A DNA stretch of 60,855 bases from JAFTYO01 sp045611785 (GCA_045611785.1 JAZKXV010000009.1:1-60855), one strand, 5' to 3'. Shown: positions 25,972-33,824, counted from the stretch's first letter. Made by a program: numbers and translations. The notes: a model not told the origin generated them from the sequence alone.

Positions 25972-26618
25972 CTTTGTTTCCACCTTGTCCGGTTGCAAAC
26001 AGCAACAACTCCTTACCATACTTAGCCATGTAGGCTCTATATGCCTCCAAAGTATACAGCGCTGCCGGCATATAACCGGAAAAACATATCAAAAACGGGT
26101 TCACCAAAGTATCAGGTATAGCATATAGGTCAATGACTTTTGCTGTAGAGGTTGATCCTTGAGCATTGCGATACTGGTATTCAGTACCATGTTTTGCTCC
26201 ACTCACCTCAATAGCATATTCAATTACCGGGGCCCACTCCTCAAGGTTAAGTTTGTGTGGCTCTGGAAGTCCAAATGCCTCTGTGATAAAATCGGCCATA
26301 GTAGATCTAGCGTGTGCGTTACAAGCAAAGTTAGATGCTTGCAACAGTGTGTAAATAGAATTTTTCATAGATTATAAGATTGGTTAACTGTTAAAAGTAT
26401 TAATCAAACCACCATAGAGAACAATATTTTCAATATAATGGTATAACATTACAACCTCTGAAAAATATTTCCAATAATCTCCAGAATAATTTATAACAAC
26501 AGTCAATGTTATTTTATATTAATGAGAAATGACTTAATTAAAGCTTTTTGAGAAACTATAAGATTTAATATTGTAAATGAACAAAGTGAAATGAAATAAT
26601 CGTAATTGAGAAAGCACT

Positions 26619-26823
26619 GGTTCAAACAAATGTTCAATTGATAAATATTATCAAGCTTTTGCTGAAAACATTATGAGTAAGTGGTTTTATTCTTCTTTTA
26701 ATGTTTCAGCATTAGAACTTGAGATAAATGGCGCTTATCGTTGGTTTGAAGGAGAAACGGCAGAACAATCGTTAAACTTATTTTTTTGCTTAGAGACATG
26801 GTTAAACAGTATTTGCGCATAAT
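26619..26823 (+). pseudogene. C-terminal remnant of an N-formylglutamate amidohydrolase-like gene
   Basis: An open stretch ending in TAA reads GSNKCSIDKYYQAFAENIMS, then KWFYSSFN, LELEINGAYRWFEGE and the tail to ICA. It is collinear with the last ~60 residues of 20922-21602 (CSIDKYFSAFSDNIMSKW, IELELNGAYRCFEGE, NICF). Upstream the frame is broken by stops and a probable 1-base shift. No start. Clearly a decayed second copy. Confidence 0.85.
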
Positions 26824-26856
26824 AATTTTTCATTTATCACGATTTTAATATTATAT

Positions 26857-26884
26857 AAAAGCCACCGTTTTAGGTGGCTTTTAT
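26857..26884 (-). terminator. Bidirectional terminator after the 26899 gene
   Basis: AAAAGCCACC / GGTGGCTTTT, 10-bp stem with a 6-base loop. It serves the minus-strand gene. Confidence 0.87.
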
Positions 26885-26898
26885 AAAAAGAGATGAAA

Positions 26899-27288
26899 TT
26901 ATTTTACTGTTTCCAGCCATCTTTCAACAAAGGTATAGCGTTCCGATAAAAATGACGGAGAATATTCGGCAACATAATCACGGTATAATCCCAAAATGCA
27001 AAATAATGTTAATTTTACACCATTAGGGCATTTTGGATCGTTATAGAATTTATCCAAAAAAACGATAATATTTACTTTCGCATAAGCTCTGTCCAAGTGA
27101 GAAATTTTATAATTTTTTGCTCTCTTATATGCAGATAAAATGAAAGGAAAGCACTTATCTTTTTTTATAACAGATTCTATATATTCTACATCAGCTTGTT
27201 TAATGCCAATTTGAAACCACCATGCATATGGCCAAAATGGAACGCCCATTCTTTGCATAATTTGATTATCATTTAAATTTATATACAT
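26899..27288 (-). CDS. Hypothetical protein
   Basis: 129 residues, no signal peptide, rich in aromatic residues (FWPYAWWFQIG near 18-28; the C-terminal RYTFVERWLETVK). Predicted mostly helical. No family recognised. No clear ribosome-binding site (AAATTATTATATT before the ATG). Followed by a strong terminator. It lies in the tRNA-bounded island. Confidence 0.6.
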   Translation of the reverse strand: MYINLNDNQIMQRMGVPFWPYAWWFQIGIKQADVEYIESVIKKDKCFPFILSAYKRAKNYKISHLDRAYAKVNIIVFLDKFYNDPKCPNGVKLTLFCILGLYRDYVAEYSPSFLSERYTFVERWLETVK

Positions 27289-27375
27289 AATATAATAATT
27301 TAGAAGTGATACAAATATTTAAATTAAGTTTTATTATATATAAATTGCTATGATAAAGCAAATATTTTTTCAAAA

Positions 27376-27924
27376 TTATTTGATCTCAATCCAATATCTT
27401 TTATATTTTTGACCATTGTTATCCCATGGTAAAGTTATTATATTCTCCAATATTCCGCCATTTTTTTCAATAGCTTTCCAAGAACCTATATTTTCTTCTT
27501 TAGCCGCCAGAAGCAGTTTGTTCATTCCAAGATTTTTAGCTTGTAATATCAGCAAAGACAGACCTTTTGTTGCGTATCCCATTCTTTTATATTTTGGCGC
27601 AATTCCATAACCGACATTGCCGCCAACATACATTAAAAAGTCGTTTAACTGTGTGCGCAAATTAAAAGCTCCGATAAATTTTTCATTATCAATAAGCCAA
27701 TATGGAATTTGCGGAGCATTTGGATAATATTTACCGTCATTTCGTAATCGTGGTGTCGGGTCGTAAGGTTTAAAAATTTTATTTGCTAAAAAATATTCAA
27801 AATCTTTTTCAATATCTGCAATAGCGTTATCACTCATTGGCGATTGTGACCCGAGATAATATCCGTCTTTTAATGCCTCAATAAAACTGTCTTTATATTT
27901 TATGCTTGGTTTTACTAATTCCAT
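27376..27924 (-). CDS. GNAT-family N-acetyltransferase
   Basis: 182 residues. YWLIDNEKFIGAFNLRTQLN and GGNVGYGIAPKYKRMGYATKGLSLLILQAKNLGMNKLLLAA with the acetyl-CoA loop RMGYATKG (R..GYAT) and NIGSWKAIEKNGGILEN are textbook RimJ/RimL-like GNAT. The substrate cannot be named. It is five bases downstream of the PHP gene on the same strand, so the two are very likely one operon. Confidence 0.88.
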   Translation of the reverse strand: MELVKPSIKYKDSFIEALKDGYYLGSQSPMSDNAIADIEKDFEYFLANKIFKPYDPTPRLRNDGKYYPNAPQIPYWLIDNEKFIGAFNLRTQLNDFLMYVGGNVGYGIAPKYKRMGYATKGLSLLILQAKNLGMNKLLLAAKEENIGSWKAIEKNGGILENIITLPWDNNGQKYKRYWIEIK

Positions 27925-27929
27925 ATAAT

Positions 27930-28706
27930 TTATCCTTTACATTTTTGGGAAAGTAATAAATTGCTGTTTATATTTTCCCCATGTGGAGATTTTATATAGC
28001 TAATTAAATCGTCTAAATTACATATTTTAAGTGTGTGAAAATTACCCTCGCTTTGAGTAATTGATCTAATGCTGTGAGCATCGGAATTATAAAATTTCTT
28101 TTTGGTTTTTAACTCATCTGGAATTTCTCTATCCCAACGTTGCTCTTCATTTTGGTTTGTTGCATCGGTAAAATAATATGTGTTGCCGTTTTGAAATTCA
28201 TATCCGTCTAATATCGGATAGAGTTTTTTTAGAACCCAATCATCATCAACCAAGTGAGGATGACATAAAATAACGGCTGTCTCATCTTTGTTTTTTTCCA
28301 ATATATTAATTAACTTTGTAACAATTTTTTTCTTATAAGTAATTTCTTGTATATATTTTTCTTGTTCTTCTATGTTAATGTGCTCCATAAAATCAAAAAT
28401 TTCTTTTACGGCTTGTTTACCGAAAACTAAAACCTCTTCTCCGTATAAGGCAAGTTCTATTCCCTGAATGCATGGGAAGCTAAGGTTTTGTTCAATTTCT
28501 GCAAGTTGTTGCGTTTGTTGTTTAAACTTTTCATAAGATATAATAGATTTAGGATGCTTTTGTCTTACATCTATTGCAAAATGCAAAGGATAAACATGGT
28601 CAGTGGCTACAAATGCCGAAAAGCCTTGTTTTTGATGCTCTTCGGCCATTTTATCGATATAATCTCCATCGGAGTAGTTTGTGTGGCAATGCAAATTTAT
28701 TTTCAT
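27930..28706 (-). CDS. PHP-domain phosphoesterase
   Basis: 258 residues. Metal motifs of the PHP superfamily are in order: HCHTNYSDGD (His6, His8, Asp13), ATDHVYPLHF, a central acidic residue in IQGIELALYGEE, CHPHLVDDDW, and NSDAHSIRS near residue 218. This resembles stand-alone PHP phosphatases (YciV-like, histidinol-phosphatase-like). It is cotranscribed with the GNAT gene 5 bases downstream. Whether they share a substrate is unknown. Confidence 0.87.
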   Translation of the reverse strand: MKINLHCHTNYSDGDYIDKMAEEHQKQGFSAFVATDHVYPLHFAIDVRQKHPKSIISYEKFKQQTQQLAEIEQNLSFPCIQGIELALYGEEVLVFGKQAVKEIFDFMEHINIEEQEKYIQEITYKKKIVTKLINILEKNKDETAVILCHPHLVDDDWVLKKLYPILDGYEFQNGNTYYFTDATNQNEEQRWDREIPDELKTKKKFYNSDAHSIRSITQSEGNFHTLKICNLDDLISYIKSPHGENINSNLLLSQKCKG

Positions 28707-28729
28707 AAAATATTCCTAAAACATCAGTG

Positions 28730-29875
28730 TTATTTTATAATTTTTTTAGAAAGCTTAATTTTTCTTTCTTTTGGTTCTTTTAACATATAAAAAAGCAACA
28801 AAATATAAGAAAGAACATATGTAATATATAATGTGCTTCTATTTTCTATAAAATTGGCATAGTTTTGATAGAGCGAATAGTATGTTATTTGTGAGAAAGA
28901 TATTAATAAGATGTGTACCTTTTGAGCCTCTTGGTTTTTTGTAATTTTATAAAATATAAATATGAGCAATAAAAACATCAAATAATCAATATAGTAATTA
29001 GGGTAATGCTCGTGATGCAGTGTTTGAGTGGTTGGATTTGTTATAAAATCATAATATTTAAGTACCAGTTTACCTATTATTTTGTCGGACGCATCATAAC
29101 CATAGTGTCGGTTATTATAACTCATAAATAAGTCTATACTTTTCCGGCCTTTTTTTGCATCAACGGATACTAAAGAATTATTGTATATAGTACCTTCAGT
29201 TTTGAATATTAAATTTTGGGTTATGCTATATTGCTTAGTCACTTTATCAAAATCAAGTATGGTAGATATAGGTGTTTTATGAAAAACAATAAAGTTGAGT
29301 GCTAATATCAGTAAAACACCTAATATAGTTTGTTTGATTGAAGCAAAACTATATTTTGCTTTTTTTGCAACAGATAGCATGATATATGTAAATAAATATA
29401 AGATAGCAAATGTAAAAATAATATAAAGCTTATGTGTCAATGGTAATGTAAAAAGATTTTGCCGGAACTCATCCCAGGTAACTATTGATTTTGAAACGTT
29501 ATCAAAAGTTGCTGAAATCTTTACCGCTTTATTTTTGTATGATGCCGGAGCAGGCTGAAAAGGTGCTAATTGATGTATTATATTTAAAGCTTCGTTATCT
29601 GCTTTATCTGAGCCAGAGCTTATTAAAACTTTGGGGGCATAAATTTCTCCGGTTGAACTTAAAATTTTAAACTCAATAACGGTTTTGTTAGTTGCATTGT
29701 ATGTCGTTGGATTCCAATGGTTTGTTATTTTCTGTTGGATATTGCGTATATATGATTTTATTTCAGGTGTGTAGGTAGCGTTTTTTTCAAAACTTGCTTG
29801 TACAGGACTATGAAAGAATAACATCCCCATTGATAAGAATAGAATTGTTAAATAAAACTTTATTTTCTGTATCAT
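28730..29875 (-). CDS. TonB_C-like domain fused to a multi-helix membrane region
   Basis: 381 residues. Signal/anchor helix (6-28, ending VQASFE). A periplasmic domain at about 38-130 resembles TonB_C/TonB_2: YIRNIQQKITNHWNPTTYNA, TVIEFKILSSTGEIYAPKVLISSGSDKADNEALNII, FQPAPASYKNKAVKISATF. About five hydrophobic helices follow (about 147-170, 180-200, 293-310, 320-335, 345-365), with a soluble segment at 205-285. Ordinary TonB has one N-terminal helix, so this is an unusual arrangement. RBS not clear. 23 bp upstream of the PHP gene, same strand. Confidence 0.6.
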   Translation of the reverse strand: MIQKIKFYLTILFLSMGMLFFHSPVQASFEKNATYTPEIKSYIRNIQQKITNHWNPTTYNATNKTVIEFKILSSTGEIYAPKVLISSGSDKADNEALNIIHQLAPFQPAPASYKNKAVKISATFDNVSKSIVTWDEFRQNLFTLPLTHKLYIIFTFAILYLFTYIMLSVAKKAKYSFASIKQTILGVLLILALNFIVFHKTPISTILDFDKVTKQYSITQNLIFKTEGTIYNNSLVSVDAKKGRKSIDLFMSYNNRHYGYDASDKIIGKLVLKYYDFITNPTTQTLHHEHYPNYYIDYLMFLLLIFIFYKITKNQEAQKVHILLISFSQITYYSLYQNYANFIENRSTLYITYVLSYILLLFYMLKEPKERKIKLSKKIIK

Positions 29876-29984
29876 TTATAAGCTTCTCAAAATCCGATTT
29901 ATTAATTAATACAAAGCATTGTTTGCAGTTTGTTTGAGTTGAATAGTATAATAAAAAATATACAAAGTAAACTCTAAAAGAGGT

Positions 29985-30185
29985 TTAAAATGATGAAAAC
30001 AGATTATCGAAAAGATAATCTGTTTTCTTGAGAGGGGCAATTCCCAAAACATAAACGTATTCCCCTCGACCATTGCGGTTTTCAAAAATATGTCTGTTAT
30101 TTGTAAAATGAATTTTACAATAAACAAACAAAGGAAAATGTTTTTTAGCAAGCCTAAAAAACAAATGTCCCGAATAATCACTCAT
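29985..30185 (-). CDS. Small hypothetical protein, uncertain
   Basis: 66 residues (RLAKKHFPLFVYCKIHFTNN, then FENRNGRGEYVYVLG), more protein-like than the alternative frame at 29906-30181. Its last 15 codons run through a terminator hairpin at 29998-30029 (AAACAGATTATC / GATAATCTGTTT), which is odd for a functional gene and may mean that the gene is truncated or that the hairpin is the actual product. No ribosome-binding site. Twin palindromes lie 90-155 bp upstream. Confidence 0.35.
   Translation of the reverse strand: MSDYSGHLFFRLAKKHFPLFVYCKIHFTNNRHIFENRNGRGEYVYVLGIAPLKKTDYLFDNLFSSF
29998..30029 (-). terminator. Terminator hairpin overlapping the end of the small ORF
   Basis: AAACAGATTATC / GATAATCTGTTT with a 5-base loop, T-rich on both ends. 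Confidence 0.65.
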
Positions 30186-30531
30186 TAAAAAATTAATTGA
30201 AACAATTAACTCTTTAACCTGGATTACTCAATATTTTTTACTTTGCAATGGTGTGTGTAACATAATTTTAAATACATACAAATTTGTATGGGAATTGAAT
30301 TTATAGAGATAAATTTAAAATCGCATACAAGAATGTATGAAAGTTTAAAATAATCCTATAATAATACGTTTACTGGTTGCACTATACTAAATTTATAAAG
30401 CTCTGTCAATATGATTCTTAAAAAAATATTAATATTTTGACGAAAATATACGCTAAAAGTGTTGAAAATGTTTACTGGTTTATAAAATAAAGAAAAAGCA
30501 GACGTTTTTCAGCCTGCTTTTCAAAGATACA
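30186..30531. other. Intergenic gap with two copies of a 16-bp palindrome
   Basis: No gene. Two near-identical palindromes, CATACAAATTTGTATG (30275-30290, perfect) and CATACAAGAATGTATG (30324-30339), lie 49 bp apart start to start. They look like paired operator sites for a dimeric regulator. The nearest downstream start is the small minus-strand ORF at 30185. The terminator of the subtilase-like gene lies at 30494-30521. Confidence 0.6.
30494..30521 (-). terminator. Terminator after the subtilase-like gene
   Basis: AAAAGCAG / CTGCTTTT with an imperfect inner stem; A/T runs on both sides. Confidence 0.75.
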
Positions 30532-31908
30532 TTATTTTTTTAATTCGTTAATTAGCCTTTGCGGATTGATAATTGTACCGATTCCTTGGCGAAAATCACC
30601 GGTTTTAATACCTAAATGCCAATATTCTTCCGGTGTTAATTTTGGATAAACGCTTTTAGCTAAAAGATATAGTCCAACCGCATACGCTGCTCCAAAAGGT
30701 CCTGAGCGATGGTCAAAAATATAGTTTTTCATAGACATGTTTTGTGCATGACTCCAAGCGCCGTTAGGAAAATTTAATGAACTGCGAAAAACATCTTCTT
30801 TATCAATAGGGATTTTATGGAGTGCAGAATTTTCACTTAATATAAAATCATCAGGATTATCCACGTTACCATCAAACTTGCAATAAATTCTATCTTCACG
30901 CCATAGGTTGTGTTCTTTAAAGCTTGTTGGGCCAATTCGGCACCATATGCCTAATTCGCTTGCTTTTTGAGAGGCTTGTATAACATCGGTATAACCATCT
31001 TCGTTTTGAAAACCTTTGAAAGAAAGAGCCCCTAAAATTAAAATGGCATCAATACCATTTTGTCCTGCTTCAATAAGTTTTTTATGTAGGGTTATGACTT
31101 TTCGAATAGCTTGCGCATAATAAACCTGTGTTCTGTTTACAACATCGACCGCATAGTAATATAAATTCGCCTTAGGAGCCACCCCACAAGTTTGACCAAC
31201 CAATGATGAAACTAAAGGAGCATTAAAACCTACATGATTAAGGTTTTTATCTATGTGTATTTCTTCGTATCCTTTAATTTGATTGTGATATTCCAGATGA
31301 TCAAACAGCCGAAAAGGATCAATAATTGCAACATTTCTATCGTGGCCATCAATGCCTTGCTTATGTAATTGGCGTATTTTGAGCCCCGGATTTTTGCGAT
31401 ATTCTAAAAACTCTTTCGGATTAAAACCTTTGGGTAATTTTGTTTCCTGTTCGGGCCATCGTGTATATTCGGAATATTGCACATTCGTGATATTTAGTTC
31501 GCTTAAATCATATTGTGATACATCTAAATATTCAAAATTTAAAAATGGATAACCGAATTTATCGGTAAAATTTTTCATATCAATATTTAAATCATCCGGA
31601 TTTTTAAGTTTGGTTTTATTTGTTGTGGAAGAGTTTTTGTTCTTAAATACCTGTAAAGATGAAACAAAGTTTTTGTTTTTGAAACTGGCAAGAGCTTGTG
31701 CTTGTTGCCACTCTTGTGCTTTTACCAGTTCGTTCCAATTATTAAAGCCATATTCTTTGGCGATAACATGTTGAATATTCATTAAAGATAAATCAGATTT
31801 CTGACCAAAAACAAGGTTGCATCTGATGATAGCGCTTTTATCATTTTTTTTAAAATCTTTTAATAAGGATTTTGCTTCCTTGCGGAAGACTTCTATATAT
31901 TCAGACAT
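30532..31908 (-). CDS. Subtilase-like (S8) protein, catalytic serine apparently lost
   Basis: 458 residues. The N terminus (about 40-65, NIQHVIAKEYGFNNWNELVKA) is a short helical module also found ahead of ankyrin and other domains. The central fold reads like a subtilase: NVAIIDPFRLFDH (Asp position), HVGFNAPLVSSLVGQTCGVA, then PKANLYYYAVDV (His position) and GPFGAAYAVGLYLLAKSVYP, then KLTPEEY, aligning with GTSxAAPxVAG. At the usual Ser the residue is Phe, so proteolysis is doubtful. No signal peptide. AAGGAATTT before the ATG. Confidence 0.6.
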   Translation of the reverse strand: MSEYIEVFRKEAKSLLKDFKKNDKSAIIRCNLVFGQKSDLSLMNIQHVIAKEYGFNNWNELVKAQEWQQAQALASFKNKNFVSSLQVFKNKNSSTTNKTKLKNPDDLNIDMKNFTDKFGYPFLNFEYLDVSQYDLSELNITNVQYSEYTRWPEQETKLPKGFNPKEFLEYRKNPGLKIRQLHKQGIDGHDRNVAIIDPFRLFDHLEYHNQIKGYEEIHIDKNLNHVGFNAPLVSSLVGQTCGVAPKANLYYYAVDVVNRTQVYYAQAIRKVITLHKKLIEAGQNGIDAILILGALSFKGFQNEDGYTDVIQASQKASELGIWCRIGPTSFKEHNLWREDRIYCKFDGNVDNPDDFILSENSALHKIPIDKEDVFRSSLNFPNGAWSHAQNMSMKNYIFDHRSGPFGAAYAVGLYLLAKSVYPKLTPEEYWHLGIKTGDFRQGIGTIINPQRLINELKK

Positions 31909-32103
31909 AACAAATTCCTTTACGACAACTTATCGCCGAGCCTGTCCGATAAGCTTGATAAGTTATTAAAAGAAATTAATACAAATACATTTTGCGGCAA
32001 TAAACATTTTGGCGGACATTCCGAGCGCTTGCCTCACTCATAATCATAGAGTAAATCTTATATAAAAAATGTCAATATGTTTTTTAAGTGATTAATTTGG
32101 TAA

Positions 32104-32140
32104 AAAAGAAAAAGCAGGCGTTTTAGCACCTGCTTTGTGT
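32104..32140 (-). terminator. Terminator after the 32178 gene
   Basis: AAAGCAGG / CCTGCTTT, 8-bp stem, 10-base loop. The minus-strand T-run comes from the plus-strand AAAAAAGAAAA. Confidence 0.82.
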
Positions 32141-32177
32141 ATTAGATATGATTTTTTTATGGTTACTTGAAAATTTA

Positions 32178-32771
32178 TTAACCGCGATCAAATTTTTTCA
32201 TGCGTTCACGCATAACTTTATTTACAACAACATCTCTTGTGTTTAAGTCAAGTCGCTCCTGTACATCAGCGCCGTTAATTTTCATTTTTTCAGAACCGCC
32301 ATTGTTATAAATAACTCGAGAAAACTTTCCGTTAACAACAAATAAGTTTTGCTCAGAACTAAAGTCTAAATTTTTAGAAGCGGATACAAAAGTATTAATT
32401 ATTTTACCAAAAGCTTCTTCTTTTTGAGCGTCTGTAGCGTCTTTAGCAAAACTGAAACCACAAATATTAATTTTTCCTTCGTATATCAATTTTTTAGCTT
32501 CTGCAGAGGAACGCAGATGAACTTCTTTACCCTCATTATCTCTATACATAGGTGTAACTACATTTGGGTTCGCCGCTGTAATAGCATCAGAAAAACCTTT
32601 TCTGAGAAAATATCCTCTCATCGAGTCATTGATTTGTTGACATTGCTTATCAGCGCTAATAGCTGTATTACCGGTATATGCAAAAAAACTAATCTTGTCT
32701 GAATTATAATTTAAAACATAAGTTGAATATCCTGGTTTTAAATCATCTCCTAATTTATCTAAATATTGCAT
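32178..32771 (-). CDS. Hypothetical protein
   Basis: 197 residues, soluble, mixed alpha/beta (STYVLNYNSDKISFFAYTGN, EGKINICGFSFAKDATDAQ) with a basic C-terminal tail (VVVNKVMRERMKKFDRG). No signal peptide or recognised domain. AAAGGAGG ribosome-binding site. It is the first cargo gene downstream of tRNA-Glu within the island and has its own terminator. Confidence 0.7.
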   Translation of the reverse strand: MQYLDKLGDDLKPGYSTYVLNYNSDKISFFAYTGNTAISADKQCQQINDSMRGYFLRKGFSDAITAANPNVVTPMYRDNEGKEVHLRSSAEAKKLIYEGKINICGFSFAKDATDAQKEEAFGKIINTFVSASKNLDFSSEQNLFVVNGKFSRVIYNNGGSEKMKINGADVQERLDLNTRDVVVNKVMRERMKKFDRG

Positions 32772-32924
32772 AATTTACCTCCTTTGTTGATTTTAGCGGA
32801 TAGTAACATAAAAGCAAGATTAATACAAGTATTATATCATTAGTCTAAAATATTTCAGGTGTTTACCTAAAAAGGTGTTTTTTAAAACTGAATTAAACTC
32901 GATTAAAGCCTGTTTTATATAACA

Positions 32925-32949
32925 AAACAGCGCTCGAAACGAGCGCTGT
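32925..32949 (-). terminator. Terminator now following tRNA-Glu
   Basis: ACAGCGCTCG / CGAGCGCTGT, 10-bp stem with a 3-base loop, then TTTTGTT on the minus strand. It differs from the terminator at 25921, as expected if integration replaced the tRNA downstream region. Confidence 0.88.
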
Positions 32950-32952
32950 CTA

Positions 32953-32979
32953 TATTGGTGATCCCAACGGGATTTGAAC
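32953..32979 (-). repeat. att-like direct repeat within tRNA-Glu 3' end
   Basis: 27 bp identical to 25945-25971. It covers the T-loop to CCA of the intact tRNA plus three bases. Confidence 0.8.
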
Positions 32980-33031
32980 ACGTGTTGCAGCCTTGAGAGG
33001 GCCGCGTCCTAGGCCACTAGACGATGGGACC
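32956..33031 (-). tRNA. tRNA-Glu (anticodon CTC)
   Basis: 76 nt. Acceptor GGTCCCA/TGGGATC (one G-U), anticodon stem CGGCC/GGCTG with loop CTCTCAA (CTC), T-arm ACGTG-TTCAAAT-CCCGT with one T-C mismatch, discriminator A and encoded CCA. The mismatch is unusual but the rest folds well. Confidence 0.9.
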
Positions 33032-33087
33032 TTTAATGCAACTCTCATCTTTAATATATTTTGATTTAGTTTGCAAGAATTATTTTT

Positions 33088-33663
33088 TTATTCTTTCCAA
33101 TTTATCAAATGGTCGAGAAATACGTCAACAAAATCTGCTCTTTTATTTTGATAATCAAGATAATATGCGTGTTCCCATACATCAATTGTTAAAATTGGTT
33201 CTAAGTCGTGAGCAATAGGATTATCTGCATTAGATGTTTTCATAATTGCTAAATGATGTTCATCTTTTTTTATAAGCCAAGCCCACCCACTGCCAAATTG
33301 TGATATGGCAGCTTCCTTAAATTCTTTTCTAAAATTTTCATAACTACCAAAAGAATTTTTTATATCTGTCATTAAGACACCATGAGGTTTTCCTCCACCA
33401 TTAGGACACATAGAATTGAAAAAAAACGTATGGTTCCATGTTTGTGCAGCATTATTAAAAATGGCAATTAGATTGGGTTTGTCAGTAGTTTTTTTGATAA
33501 TATCGATTAAAGACATGTCTTCAAATTCTGTGTTTTTAATTAATTCATTAAGTTTATCGACATAAGTTTGATGATGTTTCAAATAATGAAACTCCATAGT
33601 TTGCTTAGATATATATGGCTCTAAAGCTTCAAGATTATATTTTAATGGTGGTAATTTAAACAT
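33088..33663 (-). CDS. sodB: Superoxide dismutase, iron type
   Basis: 191 residues from the ATG with a GGAG site; the TTG four codons earlier overlaps that site and is rejected. Metal ligands: His26 (MEFHYLKHHQTY), His78 (NNAAQTWNHTFFF), and the Asp and His of LTIDVWEHAYYLDY near residues 158-162. The Gln at position 74 in NNAAQ is the FeSOD hallmark. Cytoplasmic, dismutes superoxide to peroxide and oxygen. Monocistronic between tRNA-Glu and ctrA. Confidence 0.96.
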   Translation of the reverse strand: MFKLPPLKYNLEALEPYISKQTMEFHYLKHHQTYVDKLNELIKNTEFEDMSLIDIIKKTTDKPNLIAIFNNAAQTWNHTFFFNSMCPNGGGKPHGVLMTDIKNSFGSYENFRKEFKEAAISQFGSGWAWLIKKDEHHLAIMKTSNADNPIAHDLEPILTIDVWEHAYYLDYQNKRADFVDVFLDHLINWKE

Positions 33664-33740
33664 ATTAATCTCCAAAATATTATTTATGCATGTAATATAT
33701 ATTACTTTTTTATCAAATTTGAATACTATTAATAAATTGT

Positions 33741-33758
33741 TGTTAATAATTATTAACA
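33741..33758 (+). promoter_or_regulatory. 18-bp palindrome upstream of ctrA
   Basis: Perfect palindrome TGTTAATAATTATTAACA 67 bp before ctrA. It contains TTAA-N6-TTAA, close to the TTAA-N7-TTAA recognised by CtrA in other alphaproteobacteria, so autoregulation is plausible but the spacing is off by one. Confidence 0.45.
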
Positions 33759-33824
33759 GGACTTTAAAACAATAAATAAATAAGGTTATAGTGTTGTTAC
33801 AATAAAAAAATAATAGGGGGTAAT

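Larger units (their letters stand above)
25901..26368 (-). pseudogene. Truncated ORF (YdcF/ElyC-like fragment) running through the att repeat
   Basis: 155 codons, of which the last 23 come from the att repeat and the terminator behind it, so the natural C terminus is lost. The N-terminal ~130 residues are soluble. FLICFSGYMPAALYTLEAYR, then KYGKELLLFATGQGGNKG resembles the first strand-helix and the GG loop of DUF218 (YdcF/ElyC) proteins, a weak assignment. It lacks a ribosome-binding site (TATAAT lies two bases before the ATG) and looks GC-richer than its surroundings. Likely a foreign gene broken at the island edge. Confidence 0.5.
25972..32952. mobile_element. Putative integrated element at the 3' end of tRNA-Glu
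   Basis: About 7.0 kb between two identical 27-bp direct repeats, one being the tRNA-Glu 3' end. The order tRNA, segment, displaced tRNA end, terminator is what site-specific integration produces. Contents: broken ORF, amidohydrolase remnant, orphan, GNAT, PHP protein, TonB_C/membrane fusion, small ORF, subtilase-like protein and orphan, all remaining intact genes on the minus strand. No integrase, excisionase or replication gene is visible, so it is a degenerate or satellite element, or the integrase acts in trans. Confidence 0.6.

Noticed and set aside
25945..26000. A second tRNA-Glu gene
   Set aside because: Only the 27 bases of the 3' end match; the sequence before them cannot form T-stem, anticodon or D arms.
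29906..30181. 91-residue alternative frame over the small ORF
   Set aside because: Hydrophobic low-complexity product, no ribosome-binding site, and it overlaps a more protein-like frame and a hairpin.
31926..31966. Regulatory hairpin before the subtilase-like gene
   Set aside because: AACTTATC and GATAAGTT are complementary but about 25 bases apart, with no T-run or known motif.
25972..32952. A complete prophage or conjugative element
   Set aside because: No integrase, capsid, terminase, relaxase or type IV secretion gene could be identified, so only a degenerate or satellite element is proposed.
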